Source: Vibrio sp. SCSIO 43135
Lineage (GTDB): Bacteria; Pseudomonadota; Gammaproteobacteria; Enterobacterales; Vibrionaceae
Assembly (NCBI RefSeq): GCF_023716665.1
Contig: NZ_CP071859.1
Location: forward strand, 3,038,001 to 3,102,000
Length of the DNA stretch: 64,000 nt
Reading direction: 5' to 3'
Position numbers and translations under genes: made by a program. The notes under the pieces are model-generated. The model was given only the letters and a program-made list of their open reading frames with translations, searched no databases and had not been told where the DNA came from. How positions within the stretch are numbered: the first letter of the stretch is position 1; each line of letters begins with the position of its first letter. Below are positions 33,034-41,522 of the stretch, piece by piece.

Positions 33034-33837
33034 ATGGATACTGTTCACTACTACAACACCGCCGATAGTGCGCTCAATTTAATTGAGGCGAATTACCATA
33101 AGTTCGCATTTCAGCGCCATTATCACTTGGATTACCATATTGGCTTAATCACCCAAGGTGAACAGAAGTTCCACACCAAAGGCAGCAGTCATCATGTCGG
33201 AAGTGGGCAGATTGTGATTATGCCGCCAGACGAACTGCACGATGGGCACTCCCAACTTGATTCTGGCTACCAAGTCCGTGTCTTTGCGATCGAACCACAC
33301 TGGCTGAGCGATCTGGCCGATCTTAAGCAAAGTGGTCAAATGATGCGCTTTAATCAGTTGATCATCTCGGATCGAGCTGTTTTTTCACAATTATTTAACC
33401 TTCATCGTGCATTAAGCCAAGATAACCTCAGCCAACTAGAGAAAGATTGCCTACCTTACCAAGGACTTAGCCATTTATTTAACCATTATGGATCCGTCCA
33501 ACAAAAAGATCCGATTGCGCTGGGTAATCAATCGCTGGCAACCTTAAAAGACTACTTACTGGCGAACCTCGACCAAGCGGTACGATTAGACCAGCTGTCC
33601 GATTTATGCCAACTCAGTCCAACCCAGTTTCAGCGCCACTTTAAGGCCAAAACTGGCTTTACCCCTTATGCATGGCTGAGCCGCCTACGCTTAGAGCAGG
33701 GAATGAAACTACTCAAATCGGGCTACAAAGGCACACAAGTCGCCCATCAAGTTGGCTTTTACGATCAAGCTCATTTCAGCAAAGCATTCAAAATGACTTA
33801 TGGTGTTTCCCCTTCTTATATTAGCGGCTGTCAATAA
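33034..33837 (+). CDS. AraC family transcriptional regulator
   Basis: A 267-residue regulator with an N-terminal cupin-like ligand domain (YHLDYHIGLITQGEQ near residue 31; GQIVIMPPDELHDG near residue 59) and a C-terminal pair of helix-turn-helix motifs (about 165-265, with the signature GFYDQAHFSKAFKMTYGVSPSYI). A LysE-family exporter gene follows 68 bp downstream. In many bacteria such AraC genes control the adjacent amino-acid exporter, so that is the likely role here. The start ATG has no Shine-Dalgarno, because the rarD terminator lies only 5 nt upstream. Confidence 0.86.
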   Translation: MDTVHYYNTADSALNLIEANYHKFAFQRHYHLDYHIGLITQGEQKFHTKGSSHHVGSGQIVIMPPDELHDGHSQLDSGYQVRVFAIEPHWLSDLADLKQSGQMMRFNQLIISDRAVFSQLFNLHRALSQDNLSQLEKDCLPYQGLSHLFNHYGSVQQKDPIALGNQSLATLKDYLLANLDQAVRLDQLSDLCQLSPTQFQRHFKAKTGFTPYAWLSRLRLEQGMKLLKSGYKGTQVAHQVGFYDQAHFSKAFKMTYGVSPSYISGCQ

Positions 33838-33905
33838 TTTACAATCGCGGTACTTTTGGTTGTGGCACACTCTGAGCCATTAATCTGCTTACAAGTACCA
33901 CACCC

Positions 33906-34568
33906 ATGAACGAAACCGCTATTTTACTCACCTTAGCCAGCGTCCATTTCATCGCGTTAATGAGCCCAGGGCCAGACTTCGCCTTAGTGGTACAAAACGC
34001 CACTCGTTATGGTCGACAAACGGGTTTGTATATTGCTTTGGGGCTATCGGTTGGCATCTTGCTTCACTCATTACTGAGCCTAACAGGCGTCAGCTACTTA
34101 GTGCACCAGCACCCTACTCTGTTTGCCTTATTGCAATTAGCTGGAGGTAGTTACTTAGCCTACTTGGGCTACGGTGCCCTGACAGCCACCACAGCTCGAC
34201 TGCGACAACCGAACGATGACTCACAACCTACGGTTAAGCCGCATTTGCTACTGAACAACAAACGCCAAGCATTCTCACGTGGATTCGCCACTAACATCCT
34301 TAATCCAAAAGCCTTAGTGTTTTTTGTCAGCTTGATGTCGAGCTTAGTTCCAGCGGGTATGTCGTTGGTTGGAAAAGGCATCGCGCTAGTGATCCTATTT
34401 GGTTTATCTATGCTGTGGTTTTCGCTACTGGCTTGGGTTCTTTCGACCGCCAAGTTACAAACTAAGTTGCTTAAGGCCAGCGTGTATATAGATGCGGTTT
34501 GCGGCCTAATCTTTAGCACCATTGGCGTCAGCATCTTTATTCAGTCAATCCTGTCGCTGGTCGGCTAA
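33906..34568 (+). CDS. LysE/RhtB family amino-acid exporter
   Basis: A 220-residue inner-membrane protein with six hydrophobic helices and the family signature VHFIALMSPGPDFALVVQNATRYGRQTG at residues 13-40, plus GFATNILNPKALVFFVSL near residue 123. RhtB/LysE proteins export amino acids such as threonine, homoserine or lysine; the substrate here is unknown. It follows an AraC-type regulator in the same direction. Confidence 0.9.
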   Translation: MNETAILLTLASVHFIALMSPGPDFALVVQNATRYGRQTGLYIALGLSVGILLHSLLSLTGVSYLVHQHPTLFALLQLAGGSYLAYLGYGALTATTARLRQPNDDSQPTVKPHLLLNNKRQAFSRGFATNILNPKALVFFVSLMSSLVPAGMSLVGKGIALVILFGLSMLWFSLLAWVLSTAKLQTKLLKASVYIDAVCGLIFSTIGVSIFIQSILSLVG

Positions 34569-34712
34569 TTCGCAAACTTGAATCACGCTTACAATTTGAT
34601 AACAAAGGGCTAGACCTGCTCAATATCCACTGCCAATCTGTCTCTGAAAACTGATACCTCTGTTTCTGTCTTAAAAAACCATGTCTCAGAAAATAATAAC
34701 AAGGAGAACACG

Positions 34713-36464
34713 ATGCTGTGGAACAAAAAGCTCTTCGTAACTTGCGGGGCTCTACTCGCATCCCAAGTCAGTTGGGCTAATCAAGCTGCCGATGCCGTCG
34801 CTCCAGAACACAGTTCTGGTTTCGAAAAGAAATCTCTGGTCAAAGCCAGTGATTGGATGGTGACAGCGGCCAACCCTATCGCAACTCAGGCAGGCGCCGA
34901 TATCCTCAAACAAGGCGGCAACGCGATTGATGCTATGGTGACCGTACAGCTGATGCTGGGGCTGGTCGAACCACAGTCTTCGGGTATTGGTGGCGGCGCG
35001 TTCTTGGTGTACTGGGACGCGAAGAACAATCAGCTCACCAGTTACGATGGCCGAGAAACAGCCCCGCTCAACGCAACACCCAAGTTGTTCCTGGATGAAT
35101 CAGGTCAACCTATGAAGTTCTATGACGCAGTGGTCGGTGGCCGCTCAGTTGCAACGCCGGGTACTATTCAATTGATGTGGGACACCCACCAAAAATACGG
35201 CAAGCTAGAATGGGCAAAGCTGATTGCTCCTGTGATTAAAGTGGCCGAACAAGGCTTCGAAATCAGTCCACGTCTCGCTACGCTGATCGACAAAGACCAA
35301 CAGCGCTTAAGCCGCTTTGCGGCAACTAAAGCCTATTTCTTCGATGATAATGGCCAGCCCAAGCAAGCAGGGACCTTACTGAAAAACCCAGAGTACGCCG
35401 CAACTTTAACGGCTATTGCTGAGCAAGGGGCGAAAGCCTTCTACCAAGGCGACATCGCGCAAAATATCATTAATACGGTACAAAATGCCCCGGGCAACCC
35501 AGGCGTGTTGGCTCAAGTCGATTTCGACAGTTACCAAATTAAACAGCGTGAACCGGTATGTTCACCGTATCAAAGCTATCAGGTATGTGGCATGGGGCCA
35601 CCAAGTTCAGGCGCGCTGACCGTTGGACAAATTCTGGCAATGACCGAACAGTTTGACCTACGTTCATGGGGAGCCAACAGTGCTAAGTCTTGGCAGGTGA
35701 TTGCCGATGCTTCCCGTCTCGCGTTCGCTGACCGCGGCCTGTACATGGCCGATCAAGACTTTGTTCCTATGCCAACCCAAGGTTTACTTGATACAAGCTA
35801 CATGAAAGACCGTGCAAAGCTGATTACTCCGGGCAAAGCGTTAGAGTCGGCCCCTGCTGGCAACCCTCCTTGGGCTCACGCTATGAAACTCAGTCAAGAT
35901 GAGTCAATTGAACTGCCATCAACCAGCCACTTTAATGTCGTCGACCAAGACGGCAACGTGGTATCCATCACCACCACTATTGAGAATGCCTTTGGTTCAC
36001 GCTTAATGGTGAACGGCTTTTTACTCAATAACGAACTGACTGACTTTTCTTTCCGTACACATAGTGACGGCAAGCCAATCGCTAATCGGTTGGAACCAGG
36101 CAAGCGCCCACGTTCATCAATGGCACCGACAATCATGATGCAAGGTGGCAAACCTTATATGGCTATAGGCTCTCCCGGTGGCAGTCGCATAATCGGCTAT
36201 GTCGCACAAACCATTATTGCCCACACTCAGTGGGACATGGATATTCAGCAAGCAGCTAATCAACCGCGCTTACTTAACCGCTTTGGTGAGTTGGATGTAG
36301 AACAAGGGACATCTGCGGAAACGCTTAAACCTGAGCTAGAGAAAATGGGCTTTGACGTTAATGTACGCGACCTAAATTCGGGTATTCATGCAATTAGATT
36401 GACTAAAGATGGATTAGAAGGCGCAGCCGACCCGCGCCGAGAAGGGACAGCGATAGGCCACTGA
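34713..36464 (+). CDS. ggt: gamma-glutamyltranspeptidase
   Basis: Ggt cleaves the gamma-glutamyl bond of glutathione and transfers or hydrolyses the glutamyl group, in the periplasm. The 583-residue precursor has a signal peptide (cleavage probably after SWA near residue 22), VGGRSVATPG near residue 141 and the autoprocessing nucleophile Thr404 in LPSTSHFNVVD, where the proenzyme is cut into large and small subunits. MGPPSSGALT and the C-terminal GSPGGSRIIGYV are also conserved. It has AAGGAG before the ATG. It fits with gorA and the GST-like gene downstream as part of glutathione metabolism, though not in one operon. Confidence 0.95.
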   Translation: MLWNKKLFVTCGALLASQVSWANQAADAVAPEHSSGFEKKSLVKASDWMVTAANPIATQAGADILKQGGNAIDAMVTVQLMLGLVEPQSSGIGGGAFLVYWDAKNNQLTSYDGRETAPLNATPKLFLDESGQPMKFYDAVVGGRSVATPGTIQLMWDTHQKYGKLEWAKLIAPVIKVAEQGFEISPRLATLIDKDQQRLSRFAATKAYFFDDNGQPKQAGTLLKNPEYAATLTAIAEQGAKAFYQGDIAQNIINTVQNAPGNPGVLAQVDFDSYQIKQREPVCSPYQSYQVCGMGPPSSGALTVGQILAMTEQFDLRSWGANSAKSWQVIADASRLAFADRGLYMADQDFVPMPTQGLLDTSYMKDRAKLITPGKALESAPAGNPPWAHAMKLSQDESIELPSTSHFNVVDQDGNVVSITTTIENAFGSRLMVNGFLLNNELTDFSFRTHSDGKPIANRLEPGKRPRSSMAPTIMMQGGKPYMAIGSPGGSRIIGYVAQTIIAHTQWDMDIQQAANQPRLLNRFGELDVEQGTSAETLKPELEKMGFDVNVRDLNSGIHAIRLTKDGLEGAADPRREGTAIGH

Positions 36465-36485
36465 TTACATACATTACTCGATCCG

Positions 36486-36523
36486 CTCACCCTCTTGTGC
36501 GAGATCTCGCACAAGAGGGTGAG
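36486..36523. promoter_or_regulatory. 38-bp perfect palindrome with a GacA/UvrY/VarA-like box
   Basis: A perfect 19+19 inverted repeat lies 21 bp after ggt. Its centre reads TGTGCGAGATCTCGCACA, resembling the GacA-family consensus TGTAAG-N6-CTTACA; E. coli UvrY binds a similar inverted repeat upstream of csrB. It lies about 130-150 bp before the start of the csrB-like RNA, a reasonable place for the activator. The outer arms would also make a strong hairpin that could terminate ggt, but the following T-run is short. Confidence 0.6.
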
Positions 36524-36637
36524 TAAAACTCTCTTTTTACTACAGATAAAAGAATATAAAAAAACATAACCCATTGATTTAAATGGATATGACTAGTTAT
36601 TAACCACTCTATTGAGTCAAGTATTTATACTGAGTGC

Positions 36638-37088
36638 GTTGCTGATAAATCAGGAATCGATAATATTAACCCTGTCGGAAGGAGTCTGACACGGAACAGG
36701 AAAAAGCCACGGATTTGGTTATCTTCAGGATGAAGATTCGATTATTTAGGATGAATAATCGGCATGGATAGCGAAATGGACATTGAATGGACGCAATAGT
36801 AACTAGGATGGTTGCTACTAAGGAAAGACAATGGACACCTCTGGACGAGGAAAGGACTGAACATCAGGATGATGTAAGGGACACCGCTCAAGGAACAAGT
36901 GAAGCGCGCTAACGAGGATTGTTGGCAGACCAGGATAAGGTCATGGACACCGCTAGGATGGCGACGAAAGGAATACGCTGAAGGATTACAGCACACTATC
37001 ATGGATTAGATGCATGGAGCACACTTAGTAGCCGGATTGCTGCGAGTAAGACTACGACCCCGATGAGCGCAAGCTCTCGGGGTTTTTC
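36638..37088 (+). ncRNA. csrB: CsrB-family CsrA-sequestering small RNA
   Basis: There is no coding frame on the plus strand, but about 29 GGA triplets lie between 36650 and 37040, many as AGGA/AGGAT in hairpin loops. Examples: TCTTC-AGGAT-GAAGA (36722), GATTATT-TAGGATG-AATAATC (36739), ACATC-AGGAT-GATGT (36861). This is the structure of CsrB-type RNAs, which soak up the translational regulator CsrA. The RNA ends in a strong terminator. The 5' end is estimated from a -10-like TATACT at 36626; no clear -35 fits, consistent with an activated promoter. Vibrio carries several such RNAs (CsrB, CsrC, CsrD); which one this is cannot be told here. Confidence 0.88.
37057..37087 (+). terminator. csrB terminator
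   Basis: ACCCCGATGAGC, loop GCAA, GCTCTCGGGG, then TTTTTC and more T. It forms the 3' end of the csrB-like RNA. Confidence 0.92.
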
Positions 37089-37267
37089 TTTTTTAATCCT
37101 ATCTATCTTTACCCCTGTGGATTTCTATCCAACTTAAATGGGATAAATCCCCTCTCTCACATAAAAATTCACACTTTCACGGTTCACTTCTTGGCCATCT
37201 CTACGTAATGTAGTTGCCATGAAATTCAATTAGTTTCATAACCACACACATAATAAGGACTATTATC

Positions 37268-37765
37268 ATGTCAAATGTAACTTTTCAAGGCGCTGCTGTA
37301 CCCCTTTCTGGCTCTTTCCCTGCGAAAGGCACTCAAGCCACTTCATTTTCTCTTACTGCAGGCGACCTTTCAGAGCTGACTCTTGAGGCGCTCAAAGGAA
37401 AGAAAGTTATTCTAAACATTTTCCCAAGCATCGATACGCCAGTGTGCGCTCAAAGCGTCCGTGCGTTCAATGAGAAAGCAGCTAACCAAGACAACACGGT
37501 TGTGCTATGCATCTCGGCTGACCTCCCATTTGCAGCAGGCCGTTTCTGCGAAGTAGAAGGCATTGAAGGCGTACAACACGCTTCAACGTTCCGTTCTCCT
37601 GACTTTGCTCAAGCGTACGGTGTTGCGATCGCAGAAGGTGCATTGGCTGGCCTAACCGCACGCGCAGTAGTGTGCATCAATGAAGAAGGCCTGATCACTC
37701 ATAGCGAGTTAGTAGCAGAGATCACTGAAGAGCCAAACTACGACGCGGCACTGGCTGCACTGTAA
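37268..37765 (+). CDS. tpx: thiol peroxidase Tpx
   Basis: Tpx is an atypical two-cysteine peroxiredoxin that reduces hydrogen and alkyl peroxides with electrons from thioredoxin. The 165-residue protein has the peroxidatic Cys60 in SIDTPVCAQS and the resolving Cys94 in GRFCEVEGI, one residue off the E. coli positions. AAGGACTATTATC precedes the ATG. It has its own terminator. About 180 bp of AT-rich leader separates it from csrB and should hold its promoter. Confidence 0.97.
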   Translation: MSNVTFQGAAVPLSGSFPAKGTQATSFSLTAGDLSELTLEALKGKKVILNIFPSIDTPVCAQSVRAFNEKAANQDNTVVLCISADLPFAAGRFCEVEGIEGVQHASTFRSPDFAQAYGVAIAEGALAGLTARAVVCINEEGLITHSELVAEITEEPNYDAALAAL

Positions 37766-37783
37766 TAGACTCGACTCAATAGT

Positions 37784-37812
37784 AAAAGAGCTGCCAATGG
37801 CAGCTCTTTTTT
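37784..37812. terminator. bidirectional terminator between tpx and uvrD
   Basis: A 12-bp stem, AAAAGAGCTGCC with GGCAGCTCTTTT, followed by T on the plus strand; tpx and uvrD converge here. Confidence 0.88.
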
Positions 37813-37837
37813 GTTAACAGTTAGGTACGTGAAGGCT

Positions 37838-40012
37838 TTACAGCTTTTCTAGCCGCGCATACGCCGTGACCAACCACTTGATCCCTTCACCATTAAAAGC
37901 AACTTGTACGCGGCCTTGTGGGCCACTGCCCTCAAAGTTAATGATGGTACCTTCACCAAACTTAGGGTGCATCACGCGTGAACCAAGTGCAAAGCCGGTT
38001 TCATTGAAGCTCTCTTTCACCGCAGTCTGACTAAAGCGACCACTACTTGCAGGGCGACTGACTTGGGCTTTCATACGTACTTCGTCTAAACAGCCTTCTG
38101 GCAGTTCACGGATAAAGCGTGACGGTTTGTGATATTTGTCCTGACCATAAAGACGACGCATCTCTGCATAAGTAATGTAGAGCTTTTCCATTGCACGCGT
38201 CATACCTACATAACATAAGCGACGCTCTTCTTCTAAACGCCCCGCTTCTTCCGCAGACATTTGGCTTGGGAACATGCCTTCTTCGACCCCAACCATAAAC
38301 ACCATTGGGAACTCTAGGCCTTTTGCACTGTGCAGCGTCATCAATTGCACGGCATCTTCAAACTCATCCGCCTGCCCTTCACCGGATTCCAACGCCGCGT
38401 GAGTTAAGAAGGCCGTTAGCAAGGTCATTTCTTCCGCTTCTTCCGGCTTCTCGAACTGGCGAGTTGCGGTCACAAGCTCTTCCAAGTTCTCAATACGCGC
38501 CTTAGACTTTTCACCTTTTTCCTGCTCATACATGGCATACAAACCAGAGTACTTGATCACATGGTCAGTCTGCTCATGCAGTGGCATTTCTACCGAATCG
38601 TCTTCCAGAGCATTAATCAGCTCAATAAAGCGACTTAATGCGCCCGCAGCACGGCCTGGCAACACTTGTTCGTCCAACAGAGCTTGAGAGGCATCCCACA
38701 TTGTCGCGCCGCGATCTCGCGCCGCAAAACGAATGGTCTCTAGCGTTTTATCACCAAGGCCACGTGTTGGGGTATTCACTACTCGCTCAAATGCTGCGTC
38801 GTCGTTACGGTTGGCCATCAAACGCAGGTAGCTTAAAGCGTCTTTGATTTCCTGACGCTCGAAGAATCGCATGCCGCCATAGATTCGGTAAGGTAAGCCC
38901 GCTTGAATTAATGCTTCTTCCAACACGCGTGACTGGGCGTTATTTCGGTATAGCATTGCAGAGTCGTTCAGAGCTCCACCTTTATCCTGCCACTCTTTGA
39001 TCTTGCTGACCGCAAAGCGTGCTTCGTCTAGCTCGTTGTAAGCAGAATAAACCGAAATGGGCTCACCCTCTTTACCCTCTGTCCACAGCTCTTTACCCAT
39101 ACGCTCAGTGTTATTAGCAATCAGGGTATTCGAGGCTTCCAGAATAGTTTTGGTCGAGCGGTAGTTTTGCTCGAGGCGAATCGTATTAACGCTTGGAAAT
39201 TCAACAGTGAATTTTTCAATGTTTTCGACTTTAGCACCACGCCAACCATAGATAGACTGGTCGTCATCACCAACGATCATTACGTGACATTCAGGCCCAG
39301 CCATCATACGGAGCCACGCATACTGAATGTTGTTGGTATCTTGAAATTCGTCGACCAAAATATGTTTAAAGCGCGCTTGGTAATGCTCACGAATGTGTTT
39401 TTTATCACGCAGTAGCTCGTGTGCTCGCAGCAGAATTTCCGCGAAATCGACCAGGCCAGCGCGATCGCAGGCTTCTTGATATGCCGAGTAAAGCTGCAGG
39501 TACGTTTGCGTCACCGGATCGTGGTAGGCATCAATGTGGCTCGGGCGTAGCCCTTCATCTTTCTTGCCGTTAATCCACCATGCCGCTTGCTTAGCTGGCC
39601 ACTGCTTTTCATCTAGGTTCTGCGCTTTGATTAAGCGACGCAATAGGCGAATCTGGTCATCGGTATCGATGATTTGAAAATCTTCCGGTAGCTTGGCATC
39701 AAGATAGTGCGCTCGAAGAATGCGGTGACAGATGCCATGGAAAGTACCGTTCCACATGCCAGATGCGCTGCCCATCATCAGTTCTTCAATACGACCGCGC
39801 ATTTCTGCTGCCGCTTTGTTAGTAAAGGTGACCGACATAATGGAAAACGGAGAGGCTTGCTCGACCGACATCAGCCACGCAATACGGTGTACTAAGACGC
39901 GGGTCTTACCACTACCCGCACCCGCAAGCACCAACAAATTCTCTAACGGCGCAGCGACAGCTTCACGTTGTTTATCGTTGAGACCGTCGATTAAAAGGTT
40001 GGGATCTATCAT
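37838..40012 (-). CDS. uvrD: DNA helicase II UvrD
   Basis: UvrD unwinds DNA 3'-5' in nucleotide-excision and mismatch repair. The 724-residue protein starts MIDPNLLIDGLNDKQREAVAAP and shows the superfamily-1 motifs: Walker A LAGAGSGKTR near residue 30, LVDEFQDTN near 220, DDQSIYGWRGA near 250, QNYRST near 284, MTLHSAKGLEF near 565 and YVGMTRA near 605. A C-terminal Tudor-like segment (GEGTIINFEGSG) binds partner proteins in UvrD and PcrA. Length matches E. coli (720). Confidence 0.97.
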   Translation of the reverse strand: MIDPNLLIDGLNDKQREAVAAPLENLLVLAGAGSGKTRVLVHRIAWLMSVEQASPFSIMSVTFTNKAAAEMRGRIEELMMGSASGMWNGTFHGICHRILRAHYLDAKLPEDFQIIDTDDQIRLLRRLIKAQNLDEKQWPAKQAAWWINGKKDEGLRPSHIDAYHDPVTQTYLQLYSAYQEACDRAGLVDFAEILLRAHELLRDKKHIREHYQARFKHILVDEFQDTNNIQYAWLRMMAGPECHVMIVGDDDQSIYGWRGAKVENIEKFTVEFPSVNTIRLEQNYRSTKTILEASNTLIANNTERMGKELWTEGKEGEPISVYSAYNELDEARFAVSKIKEWQDKGGALNDSAMLYRNNAQSRVLEEALIQAGLPYRIYGGMRFFERQEIKDALSYLRLMANRNDDAAFERVVNTPTRGLGDKTLETIRFAARDRGATMWDASQALLDEQVLPGRAAGALSRFIELINALEDDSVEMPLHEQTDHVIKYSGLYAMYEQEKGEKSKARIENLEELVTATRQFEKPEEAEEMTLLTAFLTHAALESGEGQADEFEDAVQLMTLHSAKGLEFPMVFMVGVEEGMFPSQMSAEEAGRLEEERRLCYVGMTRAMEKLYITYAEMRRLYGQDKYHKPSRFIRELPEGCLDEVRMKAQVSRPASSGRFSQTAVKESFNETGFALGSRVMHPKFGEGTIINFEGSGPQGRVQVAFNGEGIKWLVTAYARLEKL

Positions 40013-40208
40013 GGCTAAGCTACTGGTTATTTATACATGGACGGTGATTATAACCTAAACAACTCACCGATATCAGACAAAAAACGATAAAAAATTCGCT
40101 GTTTTTTTACACACTAAATCAACAAGTTAAATTAAAAATTTAAATAAATTGATAATAAAACATAACTTTTATGAAAGTTTTTCAGCGCATTTTCTATCCT
40201 TTAATTTA

Positions 40209-40243
40209 AGCAAGTTGATGAATTACCTGATGATTCACTTGCT
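40209..40243. promoter_or_regulatory. inverted repeat in the bufferin operon leader
   Basis: AGCAAGT (40209) and ACTTGCT (40237) are complementary, with a further imperfect GATGAAT/ATTC pairing inside. The repeat ends about 36 bp before the precursor start codon. It could be a repressor site or a 5'-UTR hairpin stabilising the precursor mRNA. The rest of the 267-bp gap to uvrD is very AT-rich and should hold the operon promoter. Confidence 0.45.
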
Positions 40244-40279
40244 CAATTAAACAAAGGAATAAAGTCTGAGGAAATTACT

Positions 40280-40540
40280 ATGAAAAAGTCTAATCTTGCT
40301 GTTACCGCTGCTGTTACTGGTCTTCTTGCTCTAGGTGGCACTATGCTTACTGCCGCTCCTGCTGTCGCTGCTGAAAAAGAAAAATGCTACGGCGTTTCTA
40401 AAGCAGGTAAAAATGATTGTGCAACTAAAACAAGCTCTTGTGCAGGTACTGCAAAAGAAGATAACCAAAAAGATGCGTTCGTAGTCGTTCCTAAAGGACT
40501 GTGTGGCAAACTTACTGGTGGTAGCACCGAGTCTGCTTAA
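40280..40540 (+). CDS. bufferin-type RiPP precursor (DUF2282, BufA1-like)
   Basis: An 86-residue precursor peptide. Residues 1-31 are a signal peptide ending AVAA. The mature 55 residues contain four cysteines: KCYGV (Cys36), DCAT (Cys47), SCAGT (Cys54) and LCGKL (Cys75), with KAGKNDC and VPKGLCGKL flanks typical of the DUF2282/BufA1 family. Family work describes these as exported peptides whose cysteines are modified by an MNIO enzyme so that they bind copper. The ribosome site GAGGAAATTACT is strong. It is the first gene of a four-gene cluster with maturase, partner and DoxX protein. The identity of the modified cysteines here is inference. Confidence 0.88.
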   Translation: MKKSNLAVTAAVTGLLALGGTMLTAAPAVAAEKEKCYGVSKAGKNDCATKTSSCAGTAKEDNQKDAFVVVPKGLCGKLTGGSTESA

Positions 40541-40565
40541 GCAAGCTCTGCAAATAAGTAATCTA

Positions 40566-40594
40566 AGGTGTGCTGACGCTCAACCAGCACACCT
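40566..40594 (+). terminator. hairpin between precursor and maturase genes (probable attenuator)
   Basis: A perfect 10-bp stem, AGGTGTGCTG with CAGCACACCT, around a 9-nt loop, followed by GATTTATTTC rather than a pure T-run. It probably lets only part of transcription continue into bufB, or protects the 3' end of the precursor mRNA, so the peptide is made in excess of its enzyme. Confidence 0.65.
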
Positions 40595-40664
40595 GATTTA
40601 TTTCTACTGATTGCTTGTTTCTATCTGCTGTTAGCTTCTACAACATTAAATTAGGATTATCGCC

Positions 40665-41522
40665 GTGTCGCATGCCACTTATCACAATAAAGTTGGGGTT
40701 GGTTTACGCACACCTCACCTTGAGTTTTTCGCTTCCCAACCGCCAATGCTGGATTGGTTGGAAATTCATAGCGAGAATTACTTTCAGCCGCATTCGGCGG
40801 CGCGCAAAGCACTCAGGGCGATGTCCAGTCAATATCAAATCAGCTGCCATGGCATCGGCTTGTCACTCGGTAGTGTCGAGCGAGTTAGCCAATCGCATCT
40901 CGCCCAGCTCAAAGAGCTGATTAACGACATCAACCCCTTCCTGGTGTCTGATCATTTGAGCTGGAGCGAGAATGGCGGTGTCTATTTCAACGATTTACTT
41001 CCACTACCTTACACAGAAGAAGCTCTGCAAGTGTTTTGCCGAAATGTACTGGAAGTACAAGACACGCTGGGTCGTGAGTTGTTGATTGAAAACCCATCCA
41101 GCTATTTGAAATTTAACCATTCCACTATTTCGGAATGGGAGTTTCTAGCCGAAGTGCATAAGCGTACCGATTGTCGGCTGTTGCTTGATCTCAATAACGT
41201 GCACGTCTCAGCGTTCAATCACGGTTTCGACTGCGACACCTATCTCAATGCCATTCCGGCCCATGCCGTCGATGAAATTCACTTAGCTGGTTTTACCGTT
41301 AAGGAGCTTGAAAAAGGTAAAATATGGATTGATACCCACAGCCGACCAGTCAGCCAAGAAGTGTGGCACCTATTTGAAAAGTGGACCACGCAGCACGGTG
41401 CGAGGCATACGCTCATTGAATGGGACCTCGATATCCCAGAGCCGCAAGTGCTGCTGCACGAAGCCAGTAAAGCCAGCGATCTGCTTTTGCATATTGAGCA
41501 ACTCAAGAGGCAAGCATCATGA
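40665..41522 (+). CDS. MNIO (DUF692) bufferin maturase, BufB/HvfB-like
   Basis: A 285-residue TIM-barrel enzyme of the multinuclear non-haem iron oxidative family, which oxidises cysteines of RiPP precursors (to oxazolone/thioamide or thiooxazole products in studied cases). The candidate iron ligands are in place: SCHGIGLSLG (His62), SDHLSW (His97), IENPSSY (Glu142), LDLNNVHVSA (Asp175, His180), EIHLAGF (His206), DTHSRPV (Asp223, His225) and LIEWD (Glu252). The start is GTG at 40665, with TAGGA upstream. Its stop overlaps the next gene as ATGA. It sits with a four-cysteine DUF2282 precursor, so copper-binding peptide maturation is the likely job. Confidence 0.9.
   Translation: MSHATYHNKVGVGLRTPHLEFFASQPPMLDWLEIHSENYFQPHSAARKALRAMSSQYQISCHGIGLSLGSVERVSQSHLAQLKELINDINPFLVSDHLSWSENGGVYFNDLLPLPYTEEALQVFCRNVLEVQDTLGRELLIENPSSYLKFNHSTISEWEFLAEVHKRTDCRLLLDLNNVHVSAFNHGFDCDTYLNAIPAHAVDEIHLAGFTVKELEKGKIWIDTHSRPVSQEVWHLFEKWTTQHGARHTLIEWDLDIPEPQVLLHEASKASDLLLHIEQLKRQAS

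Noticed and set aside
36742-37002. An 86-codon minus-strand frame between ggt and tpx
   Set aside because: It is the reverse of the GGA-rich csrB-like RNA (GGA reads as TCC), has no ribosome site and no recognisable protein.
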